Positions 1 to 8,405 of a stretch of DNA of 26,621 nt are shown here, piece after piece. The stretch covers positions 1-26,621 of the forward strand of contig JBFKMV010000052.1 in assembly GCA_041629655.1 (NCBI GenBank), given 5' to 3'. Made by a program: the position numbers and the translations under genes. The DNA comes from JBFKMV01 sp041629655. Its GTDB lineage: Bacteria > Acidobacteriota > Polarisedimenticolia > Polarisedimenticolales > Polarisedimenticolaceae. The stretch's first letter is position 1. Every line of letters begins with the position of its first letter. The notes beneath the pieces were generated by a model. That model was not told the DNA's origin. It saw nothing but the letters and a program-made list of their open reading frames with translations, and did no database searches.

Positions 1-1
1 C

Positions 2-2848
2 CGCGGCATTCGGGAGATCGGGCAGGTCGCGCGCACCGGCCGACTGGTCGCCACCGTCGTCTTCGACTGGGACGCCGACATGGACCTCGCGCTGGTCGAT
101 GTCGAGAAGGCGATCGGACCGATCCGGTCCGACCCCGACGTGGACGAGGTGCTGGTGCGTCACTTCGATCCGCGCCAGGCCCCGGTGCTGACGATCGGGC
201 TGGTGGCCCCGGGCGGCCGGCCCGACCTGGCGGAGCTGCGACGCATCGCGCTGCGCCAGGTGGCGATCGCGCTGGAGCGGCTCGACGGCGTCGCGGAAGT
301 CCGGGTGCTCGGCGGACGCGACCGCGAGGTGCGCGTCGAGATCGACCCCTACCTGCTGGAGGCCCACGGGCTGACCATCGCGACGCTCGAGCAACGGCTG
401 ATCGCGGCCAACGTCGACGTCAACGCGGGGACGCTGGAGGAGGAGGGCCGGGTCTACCTGGTGCGCGGCATCTCGCGCTTCCGCAAGCCCGAGGACATCG
501 CCGCCGTCGTCTTGGACTACTCGCGGGACGATTCGGGGCGCACCGTCGCGGTCAAGGTCGGCGACGTGGCCGCGGTGCGGCCCGCCGACGCCGAGATCAC
601 CCACCTCGTGCGCGTCGACGGGGTCGAGGGCGTGGGGCTGCAGATCTTCAAGGAGGCCGGCGCCAACACCGTCGCGGTGTCGCGCACGGTCCACGACGCG
701 TTCGACGGGATTCGCGACGACCTGCCCGGGGTCGAGGCACGGATCGTCGCCGACGAGGCGGCGCTGATCGAGGATTCGGTCAGCGACGTGGAGCAGGCGG
801 CGTTGATCGGCGTGTTGCTGGCGGTGCTGGTGCTGGTGCTGTTCCTGCGCTCGGCCGGTCCGACGGTCGTCGTCATCACCGCCGTGCCGGTGTCGTTGCT
901 CGGCACGTTGTTCCTGATGCACTTCGCCGGCCAGAGCTTGAACGTGATGACGCTGGGCGGGCTGGCGCTCGGGATCGGCCTGCTGGTCGACAACGCGATC
1001 GTGGTGGTGGAGAGCATCTTCCGGCGGCTCGGCCGCGGGGACGTGCCCGCCGAGGCCGCCGCACGCGGCGCCGGACTGGTCGGCGGGGCGATCGTGGCCA
1101 GCACGCTGACGACCTGCTCGGTGTTCCTGCCGGTGCTGTTCGTGCGCGGCCTCGCGGCCCGGCTGGTCGAGGGGCTGGCGTTCACGGTCGTGGTGTCGCT
1201 GCTGGTGTCGCTCGGGGTCGCGATCCTGCTGATCCCGGCGCTGTCGGGCTGGCTGCTGCCGCGCGCCGGGGCGCGGGCGGTCGACCCCGGGCGCGGCCTG
1301 GTGGAACGCATGGTGGCGGCCCTGCTGCCGCGGGCGTGGCTGGTGGTGCCGCTGGCCGCGGTGGCCGCGGCTGCGGGTGTGTGGCTGCTGGTCGGTCTCG
1401 GAACCGAGCTGCTGCCGCCTTCCGATCCGCGCCAGTTCTCGGTGCGGCTCGTCGCCCGGCCGGGCCAGCGGGTCGAGGCCACCGCGGCGACCGTGGCCGC
1501 CGTCGAGGAGATCCTGCGCGAGGCGGCGGGAGACGACCTGGTCGCGATGCAGTCCGAGGTCGGACGGTTGCCCGAGGACGACCGGCTGATTCGCGAGGAG
1601 CAGACCGAGGAGAACACGGCGCGGATCCTGGTGCGGCTGCGCGCGGGCGGGCGCAGCGGCACGCAGGTCGTGGCCGCGGCGAAGACGGCCGTGGAGCAGC
1701 TGCCGGCGCTGGAGGCGAGCTGGGAGGTCGGCACCTCGGCGCTCGCCCAGGCGCTGGGCACCTCCGGCCCGCCGGTCGAGGTGGAGCTGACGGGGGCGTC
1801 GCTCGAGGACCTGCGCACCGGCGCGGCGCGCCTCAGCGCGGCCCTGGCCGCCCGGCCCGAGCTGTGGAACGTCCGCTCCTCGTTCGAAGGCGGGCCGCCC
1901 GAGCTGCGGGTCGAGCTGGACCGCGGTCTGGCCGACGGGCTCGGCGTCGACCTGCAGCTCGTGGCCGCGGTGCTGGAGTCCGCGCTGGACGGCCGCGAGG
2001 TCACGGTGATGTCGATCGGGGACGAGGAACGGGGCGTGGTGCTGCGCCTGCCCCGGGTGCGGCGCGACACGCTGCTCAACGTCCCGCTGACGACGCCCGA
2101 CGGCACGCGGCTGGTGCTGGCCGACGTGGCGCGACTGCGGCCGGAGGAGGGCGCGCGCGAGATCTTCCGTCGCGACCAGCGCCGCGTGGCGCTGGTGACG
2201 GCGCGGATCGCTCCCGGATCGGACTTCCCGGCCGCGATGAACGCCGCCCGCGAGATTCTCGCCACGGCCGAGCTGCCGCCCGGACTGCGGACGCGGCTGG
2301 CCGGCGAGGAGGAGGAGCGCGCCCGCACCTTCGACGAGCTGCGGTTGGCCGGGATCCTGGCGCTGGTGCTGGTGTTCATGGTGCTGGCCGGGACGTTCGA
2401 GTCGTTGATCCACCCGCTGACCGTGGTCTCCGCGGTGCCGCTGGCGCTGGCCGGGGTGGCGGCGGTGCTGGTGCCGCTCGGCCGCCCGCTCGGCGTGATG
2501 GAGACACTGGGCATCATCGTGCTGGGCGGGATCGCCGTGAACGACGCGATCCTGCTGATCGACTCGGCGAGACGGCTGATGCGGCGCGGCCGCGGGCGGG
2601 ACGCCGCGCTGGCCCGCGCGGCGGCGCTGCGTCTGCGGCCGATCCTGATGACCACCGCAACCACCGTGCTGGCGCTGTTGCCGCTGGCGCTCGGCACGGG
2701 CGAGGCGGCGCGGCTACGCAGCCCGCTGGCGCTGACGATCATCGGCGGCATCCTGGCCTCGACGGTGGCGTCGCTGTTCGTGATCCCGTGTCTGTACCGG
2801 ATCCTCGACGGCCTGACCCCGCGACGCCTACGCGAGACGCGCGAATGA
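2..2848 (+). CDS. RND efflux permease, HAE1 type (5' truncated)
   Basis: The frame is open from base 2, so the start lies outside the window; 948 residues are visible, against about 1030 for the family, so roughly 80 are missing. This is an inner-membrane, proton-driven export subunit that normally works with a periplasmic adaptor and an outer-membrane channel, neither of which is in the window. Two halves are visible. Each has a hydrophobic helix bundle (about 790-1260 and 2340-2800) after a large periplasmic portion. The TM4-type motif GLLVDNAIVVVE (D codon 989-991) keeps one of the two acidic relay residues of AcrB, with Asn as the second. The TM10 motif reads AVNDAILLID and lacks the AcrB lysine, as in many VNN-type RND proteins. 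The stop overlaps the next start as ATGA, so it is probably a heteromeric partner of the next gene. The substrate is unknown. Confidence 0.93.
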   Translation, partial: RGIREIGQVARTGRLVATVVFDWDADMDLALVDVEKAIGPIRSDPDVDEVLVRHFDPRQAPVLTIGLVAPGGRPDLAELRRIALRQVAIALERLDGVAEVRVLGGRDREVRVEIDPYLLEAHGLTIATLEQRLIAANVDVNAGTLEEEGRVYLVRGISRFRKPEDIAAVVLDYSRDDSGRTVAVKVGDVAAVRPADAEITHLVRVDGVEGVGLQIFKEAGANTVAVSRTVHDAFDGIRDDLPGVEARIVADEAALIEDSVSDVEQAALIGVLLAVLVLVLFLRSAGPTVVVITAVPVSLLGTLFLMHFAGQSLNVMTLGGLALGIGLLVDNAIVVVESIFRRLGRGDVPAEAAARGAGLVGGAIVASTLTTCSVFLPVLFVRGLAARLVEGLAFTVVVSLLVSLGVAILLIPALSGWLLPRAGARAVDPGRGLVERMVAALLPRAWLVVPLAAVAAAAGVWLLVGLGTELLPPSDPRQFSVRLVARPGQRVEATAATVAAVEEILREAAGDDLVAMQSEVGRLPEDDRLIREEQTEENTARILVRLRAGGRSGTQVVAAAKTAVEQLPALEASWEVGTSALAQALGTSGPPVEVELTGASLEDLRTGAARLSAALAARPELWNVRSSFEGGPPELRVELDRGLADGLGVDLQLVAAVLESALDGREVTVMSIGDEERGVVLRLPRVRRDTLLNVPLTTPDGTRLVLADVARLRPEEGAREIFRRDQRRVALVTARIAPGSDFPAAMNAAREILATAELPPGLRTRLAGEEEERARTFDELRLAGILALVLVFMVLAGTFESLIHPLTVVSAVPLALAGVAAVLVPLGRPLGVMETLGIIVLGGIAVNDAILLIDSARRLMRRGRGRDAALARAAALRLRPILMTTATTVLALLPLALGTGEAARLRSPLALTIIGGILASTVASLFVIPCLYRILDGLTPRRLRETRE

Positions 2849-5800
2849 ACCCGTTCGCCCTGCCGGTGCGGCGCCCGGTCGCCACGTCGATGTTCTTCCT
2901 CGGCATCGTGTTGCTCGGGCTGATCGCGTGGCGGCAGATCCCGGTCGAGCTGATCCCGCCGATCGAGGGCAACCGGCTCACGGTGAGCTTCCTGCGTCCC
3001 GGCAGCGAGCCCGAGATCGTCGAGCGCGAGATCCTGCTGCCGCTCGCGGCGCGGGCCTCGGAGCTGCCGGACGTCGAGGAGACCGAGGGCAGCATCCGCG
3101 GACCCGGCGGTACGTTCACCGTGCGGTTCGAGGCCGACAGCGACATCAAGGTCCGCGAGCTGGAGCTGCGCCGCGTCGCCTCCGACCTGGCGCGGCGCCA
3201 GCCGCAGGGCACGTTCATCGACGTCAGCAACAACAACCTCAGCGTGGCCAGCCGGTTCGTGATGGTGATCAGCGCCCACGGGCGCGAGGACCTGGACGTG
3301 TTGCGCCGGCTGATCGAGGACCGGGTCGAGCCGCGGCTCGCCTCGGTCGGCGACGTCTCGCAAGTCGTCGTGCTCGGCGGGTCGCCGCGCGAGGTGACGG
3401 TGCGGATCGACCCCGATCGCTGCGCGGCGGTCGGCATCTCGCCGGACGAGGTGATGGGCTCGCTGCAGCGCGTCGTCGGCCGGCAACGTTACCTGGGCGG
3501 CATCGAGGACGAGCGCGGCCGGACGGCGGTGGTGCTGGACGGTCGCATGACCGGGGTGTTCGCCCTGGGCGAGACCCGCGTGCGCCCGGGGCTGCCGGTG
3601 TTGCTGCGTCACGTCGCCGAGATCGACGAGGCCACGGCGCGCAGACAGACGGTGTCGCGGGTCGACGGCAAGCCCTCGCTGGCCCTGATCGTGTTCCAGG
3701 AGGAAGGCGCCAACCTGGTCCGGCTCGGCCGGGCGCTGCACCGACGGGTCGAGGAGCTGAACGCCGAGTTCGCGCCCTACGGCCTGGGCCTGACGGTCAG
3801 CTTCGACGCCTCGGAGCTGGTCCAGGAGCGGTTGGACCGGCTCAAGCAGCTCGGCGCCTCCGGTTTCTTGATCGCGCTGGTGGTGCTGTTCCTGTTCCTG
3901 CGACAGTGGCGCGCCGTCGCGGTCGTCGGCGTCGCGGTTCCGGTCAGCCTGCTCGCGGCGCTGGCGCTGCTGTTCGTCGTCGGGCAGTCGCTGAACCTGA
4001 TCACGATCTTCGGTCTCGCGGTCGGAATCGGCATGCTGGTCGACAACAGCATCGTGGTCTACGAGGCGGTGCAGCGCCGCCTTGAGCACGGTGCGGTGGC
4101 GGACCACGCGGCGGAGGAGGGCGTGCGCCGCACGGTGCGCGCGATCCTGGCCGCCAGCATCACCACCGCGGTGGTGTTCCTGCCGATCACGTTCCTGGAG
4201 TTCGAGCAGGCCGAGTTCAAGTCGTTTCTCGAGATCATGGTGCTCGCGGTGCTGCTGCCGCTGGCGGGCTCGCTGGTGGTCGCGGTGGGGCTGGTGCCGC
4301 TGCTGGCCCGCCACCTTGCCGCACCGGCCGCGCTGGCCCGCATCGCGCGCATCCGCCTCCGGCGCGAGGAGCTCGGCGGCCTGCATCCGCCCGACCGGGC
4401 CCGCGAGCTGTTCGGGGGCTTTCTGATCGTGGCGCTGCGCCGGCCCGCGGGCTGGCTGACCGTCGTGGCGCTGGCGGTCGTGCTGACCGTCGTGATCGCG
4501 CTGCCGTGGGTTGCCTTCAGCTCGTTGACCCGCGAGGCCCCCGAGGCCAACCCGGTCCAGTTCTCGGTCGAGCTGCCCAGCGACGCCACGCTGGACAAGG
4601 CGGTCGCGATCCTCGACCGGCTCGAGCAGCAGGTGCGCCGGGTCGACGGCGTCGAGCGCGTGGAATCGTTCCTGCAGGAGAACAACGCCCTGGTCAACGG
4701 CTCGTTGACCGTCTACATGCTGCCCAAGCACGAGCGGCCGGCCGGAGTCGACGCCGCGCGCATCCGCGGCATGGTGCGTGCCGCGGCCAAGGAGGTCGAC
4801 GGGCTGGAGGTGCGCAATCCGGGCGAGGCCGGAGGCGAAGGGGACTCGGGTGGCGGCGGGGGCGGGAATCTGGCGAGCTTGCTCGGCGGCGGGCAGGACG
4901 AGGTCGTGCTGTCCGGGCCCGACGCCGGGCTGCTGGGGCGGCTGGCCGGCGACGTCCAGCGCCAGCTCGAATCCGTTCCCGAGATCGAGACGGCCAGCCG
5001 TTCCGGCCGCGCCGGCCAGGAAGAGGTCTGGGTGGTTCCCGACGAGGCCAGCCTGGCGGCGTTCCGCCTGACCGCCAACCAGGTGTTGCCGGCTCTCGGC
5101 GTGCTGCGTCGCGAGGGCGTCGAGATGCGGGTCGGCTTCACGACCCGCGACGGCGAGGAGATCCCGTTGACGGTCCGGCGCGAGGCGGACACCGGCAACA
5201 TCGCGCGGCGGCTCGGCGAGCTGCGAATGGCCACCCCGGCCGGCATCCTGCCCGTGCGTTCCGTGGCCGCCGTGCGCAAGATGCCGGCCTCGCCGACGAT
5301 CCAGCACAAGAACGGGCGTCGCGAGCTGAGCGTGTTCTACCGCTACGGATCGCAGGCCCCGCAGACCGGTCCGGCCCGCCAGGCGCTCGAGCAGCAGGTC
5401 ACGCAGGCGATCCAGGCGGTGCACCGCCCCACCGGCTACACGATCGAGACGCCGGCGGGCGACCCCAGCCGCGACTGGTTCAAGCGCATCCTGGTGCCGG
5501 TGGTGCTGCTGCTGTTCGCCGTGCTGGCGGTGACCTTCGAGTCGCTGACCCTGCCGTTGCTCGTCCTGGTCTCGCTGCCGCTGACGGCGCTCGGCGCGAC
5601 CTGGTCGCTGGTGCTGACCGGAACGCCGGCCGACCCGATGGCGCTGGTGGGCGTGGTGGCGCTGATCGGGCTGACCGTCAACCCCGCGATCCTGCTGGTC
5701 GACCGGATGCAGCAGCGGGTCCGCGGCGGGCAGGACCTCGCCGGAGCCGCGGCGCTGGCGGCGGTGCGCGAACGGGCCCGTCCGGTGCTGATGACCACCG

Positions 5801-7623
5801 CGACCACCGTCGCCGGCCTGTGGCCGCTGGCGATCGTGACCGGACGCGAGAACGAGATCTGGCCGCCGTTCGCGACGGTGGTGATGGGTGGGCTGATCAC
5901 CTCGACGCTGCTGACGTTGCTGGTGATCCCGGTCGGCTTCGTGATGCTGCACCGGCTGGACCGGCTGTTCGGACGCGTCGGGCCCTGGATCATGATCGGC
6001 TGGGTCGGCGCCACGACCGCGGTGATGACCCCGCTGATCGCCGCGGGCCTGATCACCTCGATGACCTGGAAGATCCTGACCACCGTGCTGGTGGCGGCCT
6101 TGTTGATGGGCGTCGTGGTGCTCGTGCTGCGCCGGCCGGACCGTCCCGAGCCGGTAGCACCGGAAGACGGGCCGCCGCCGCTCGACGTGCGCTACCTCAA
6201 GAAGGTCTACGGCAAGCCGGGTCCGATCGCGGCGGCGTGGCGCCTGCCGGAGCTGTTCGCGCAACGCGTGCTGGCCCGCGGCGGCCGCCCGTTCGATCCC
6301 GTCGACGCCCGCGAGCGCATCGCGCCGCTGGGGTTGCTCGCGCTCGGCGCCGGCTACCTGACGCAGGCGGTCGGCTCGAGCTTCTGGCAGTTGATGTTCC
6401 TGCTGGCCACCACCGTGTTCGCGGTGGCGATGCTGAACGAGGTGCGGCGCGCCCGGGGCAAGGTCGATCGGATGGGTCGCGCGTTGCCGGGCGGCGTCGA
6501 GGGTGTGCTCGGCGGCCTGCTGCCGGCGGTCGCGATGACCTACTTCGCGATGTCGAGCTGGGTACTGCCGATGCTGGCCGAGGAGCGGCCGGCCTTCCGG
6601 CTGTGGTTCGTGATCGCGGTCACCGTGCTGGTGCTGATCGTGCAACAGGGTCGCCGGACGGCGGTGCGGATCTCGCGCGGCGACCTCCGGGTGTCGCCCG
6701 AGGATCTGCGCTTCCGCCGCACCCGCGGCATGTGGCGCCGCTTCAGCCGGCGCGTGTTCGGGCTCGACCTGCCGCGTCAGGAGGTCGTCGCGCTGTCGCG
6801 GATCCACTTCCGCGCCGAGCGCGGGATGATCGGGATCCTCGGCCCCAACGGCGCGGGCAAGACGACGCTGCTGCGGCAGCTGGCCGGGATCCTGGAGCCG
6901 TCGCTGGGCCGGATCGACGTGGGCGGGGTCCCGCTGGGCAAGCTGCGACGCTACCTCGCCCGCTACGTCGGCTATCTCCCCCAGGACTTCGGCCTGCCGG
7001 TCAACCTGACCGCGCGCGAGTACCTCGAGTACTACGCGCTGCTGTACGAGATCAAGCCGGCCGAGCGCCGGCGCGAGCGCGTGGACCGGCTGCTCACCGA
7101 GGTCGGGCTCGGCGAGCGCGCCGACGAGCGGATCGGCAGCTATTCCGGCGGGATGCGCCAGCGGGTCGCGGTGGCGCGGACGCTGCTGCGTCTGCCGCCG
7201 GTGATCATCGTCGACGAGCCGACGGTCGGTCTCGACCCGCGCGAGCGGATCCGCTTCCGCAACCTGCTCTCGCGATTGGCCGAGGGCCGCGTGGTGCTGT
7301 TCTCGACGCACGTCGTCGAGGACGTGGCCGTGGCCTGCCCGCGGGTGATCGTGCTGTCCCGCGGGCGGATGGTCTTCGACGGCCCGCCGGCGGAGCTGGC
7401 GGAGCAGGCCGCGGGCGGCGTGTGGACGGTCACCCTGTCCGCGGAGGAGGAAACGCGGCTACCGGACGACGCGAGCGTCGTCGACCACGTACCGCAGCCG
7501 GACGGCCGGGCGCGGATGCGCGTGATCTGCCCGCACCGCCCGCACGAAACGGCGCAGCCGGCCACGCCGTCGCTGGAGGACGGCTACCTGATGCTGACCT
7601 TCACCGGAGGCAGCGTCGGATGA
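2845..7623 (+). CDS. RND permease fused to a six-helix linker and an ABC ATPase
   Basis: One uninterrupted 1592-codon frame starts with MNPFALPVRRPVATSMFF, a typical RND N-terminus, at an ATG overlapping the previous stop. Residues 1-1040 are a full RND permease: TM4 motif MLVDNSIVVYE (D400), TM10 motif LTVNPAILLVD (N946-P947), and a Gly-rich insert at about 660-684 in the second periplasmic domain. Six hydrophobic stretches follow, near 1047-1070, 1075-1095, 1160-1177, 1181-1198, 1220-1244 and 1250-1268. From about 1310 there is a complete ABC nucleotide-binding domain: Walker A GPNGAGKTT (1333-1341), Q-loop YLPQ (Q1380), signature YSGGMRQR (1433), Walker B VIIVDEPTVGLD (D1457/E1458) and switch H1489. 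Topology is consistent, since 12+6 helices leave the ATPase in the cytoplasm. The next gene is an ABC-2 permease and probably its membrane partner. An RND-ABC fusion is outside the normal architecture of either family as I know it. Function is inferred to be export. Confidence 0.9.
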   Translation: MNPFALPVRRPVATSMFFLGIVLLGLIAWRQIPVELIPPIEGNRLTVSFLRPGSEPEIVEREILLPLAARASELPDVEETEGSIRGPGGTFTVRFEADSDIKVRELELRRVASDLARRQPQGTFIDVSNNNLSVASRFVMVISAHGREDLDVLRRLIEDRVEPRLASVGDVSQVVVLGGSPREVTVRIDPDRCAAVGISPDEVMGSLQRVVGRQRYLGGIEDERGRTAVVLDGRMTGVFALGETRVRPGLPVLLRHVAEIDEATARRQTVSRVDGKPSLALIVFQEEGANLVRLGRALHRRVEELNAEFAPYGLGLTVSFDASELVQERLDRLKQLGASGFLIALVVLFLFLRQWRAVAVVGVAVPVSLLAALALLFVVGQSLNLITIFGLAVGIGMLVDNSIVVYEAVQRRLEHGAVADHAAEEGVRRTVRAILAASITTAVVFLPITFLEFEQAEFKSFLEIMVLAVLLPLAGSLVVAVGLVPLLARHLAAPAALARIARIRLRREELGGLHPPDRARELFGGFLIVALRRPAGWLTVVALAVVLTVVIALPWVAFSSLTREAPEANPVQFSVELPSDATLDKAVAILDRLEQQVRRVDGVERVESFLQENNALVNGSLTVYMLPKHERPAGVDAARIRGMVRAAAKEVDGLEVRNPGEAGGEGDSGGGGGGNLASLLGGGQDEVVLSGPDAGLLGRLAGDVQRQLESVPEIETASRSGRAGQEEVWVVPDEASLAAFRLTANQVLPALGVLRREGVEMRVGFTTRDGEEIPLTVRREADTGNIARRLGELRMATPAGILPVRSVAAVRKMPASPTIQHKNGRRELSVFYRYGSQAPQTGPARQALEQQVTQAIQAVHRPTGYTIETPAGDPSRDWFKRILVPVVLLLFAVLAVTFESLTLPLLVLVSLPLTALGATWSLVLTGTPADPMALVGVVALIGLTVNPAILLVDRMQQRVRGGQDLAGAAALAAVRERARPVLMTTATTVAGLWPLAIVTGRENEIWPPFATVVMGGLITSTLLTLLVIPVGFVMLHRLDRLFGRVGPWIMIGWVGATTAVMTPLIAAGLITSMTWKILTTVLVAALLMGVVVLVLRRPDRPEPVAPEDGPPPLDVRYLKKVYGKPGPIAAAWRLPELFAQRVLARGGRPFDPVDARERIAPLGLLALGAGYLTQAVGSSFWQLMFLLATTVFAVAMLNEVRRARGKVDRMGRALPGGVEGVLGGLLPAVAMTYFAMSSWVLPMLAEERPAFRLWFVIAVTVLVLIVQQGRRTAVRISRGDLRVSPEDLRFRRTRGMWRRFSRRVFGLDLPRQEVVALSRIHFRAERGMIGILGPNGAGKTTLLRQLAGILEPSLGRIDVGGVPLGKLRRYLARYVGYLPQDFGLPVNLTAREYLEYYALLYEIKPAERRRERVDRLLTEVGLGERADERIGSYSGGMRQRVAVARTLLRLPPVIIVDEPTVGLDPRERIRFRNLLSRLAEGRVVLFSTHVVEDVAVACPRVIVLSRGRMVFDGPPAELAEQAAGGVWTVTLSAEEETRLPDDASVVDHVPQPDGRARMRVICPHRPHETAQPATPSLEDGYLMLTFTGGSVG

Positions 7624-8372
7624 GCGGGCCGCGCGAACGGCGGACGTGGCGCTCCCGGCTACGCGACGTTCCGGATTCGCTACGGTTGCTGCGGCTCTCG
7701 GCGCGGTCGCTTTCGGGGCGGCTGTTCTGGGCCGTGCCCGCGTTGCCGCTGCTGTGGCCGGCCTACCTGGCGTTCCAGCTGCTCGCGGGCTGGCGCCAGG
7801 AAGCCTACCTGCCGTACAACGCGCAGGGCATCATCTCCGTGCCGCTGACCGCCCTGGCGATCCTGCTCGGCGTACGGATCATCGCCGGCGAGATCGACCG
7901 GCGGACCCTGGAGATCGCCTACACGGTTCCCGGCGGCACCCACCGCGTCTGGCTGGCCAAGTTCGTCGCGGCCTGCCTGCTGCTGCTGCTCTCCGAGGCA
8001 CTGCTGGCGACGGTGACCTACGTCTTCCTGACCGGGTTCCCGGCGGGGGCGCTGTACGGAGCGTTCCAGGCCGGGGTGTTCTATCTCGCGGTCGGGATGG
8101 CGCTCGCCGCGCTGTTCAAGAGCGAGGCCACGGGCGCGCTGGCCTCGGCCGCTGCGCTGATCGTCAACGGCGTGTTGACCGGTTTCGGCGGCGTGCAGCT
8201 TCGCGTCTCGCCGTTCTGGAACCCGGCCGTGCCGGCGCTGGAGGGGTTCGACGCCGCGGACGTGCTCGGCTGGACGATCCAGAACCGCATCGGATTCGTG
8301 TTGGCGATCGCGGCGGTCCTGGCACTGGCGGTTCAGCGGGCGGAGCAACGCGAGAAGCTGCTCGGCGGTTGA
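7620..8372 (+). CDS. ABC-2 type transporter permease
   Basis: This 250-residue integral membrane protein starts at an ATG overlapping the stop of the RND-ABC gene (ATGA). A basic N-terminal stretch is followed by about six hydrophobic segments: near residues 35-55, 70-88, 112-135, 142-163, 168-185 and 220-240. The sequence EIDRRTLEIAYTVPG followed by RVWLAKF is the cytosolic coupling loop typical of ABC-2 permeases. It is a membrane half for an ATP-driven exporter, and its ATPase is most simply the C-terminal domain of the preceding protein, because no separate ATPase gene is present. I chose the start from the stop/start overlap; the frame is open far upstream but only as a shadow of the previous gene. 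The substrate cannot be read from sequence. Confidence 0.85.
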   Translation: MSGPRERRTWRSRLRDVPDSLRLLRLSARSLSGRLFWAVPALPLLWPAYLAFQLLAGWRQEAYLPYNAQGIISVPLTALAILLGVRIIAGEIDRRTLEIAYTVPGGTHRVWLAKFVAACLLLLLSEALLATVTYVFLTGFPAGALYGAFQAGVFYLAVGMALAALFKSEATGALASAAALIVNGVLTGFGGVQLRVSPFWNPAVPALEGFDAADVLGWTIQNRIGFVLAIAAVLALAVQRAEQREKLLGG

Positions 8373-8405
8373 CGGTCCCCGGGGCCCGGGCTAGCCTCCC
8401 TGTCG

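Noticed and set aside
517..7311. A 2264-codon open frame on the minus strand opposite the transporter genes
   Set aside because: It is a by-product of GC-rich third-position bias. The translation is low-complexity His/Arg/Gln/Ser-rich, while the plus strand encodes clear RND and ABC motifs.
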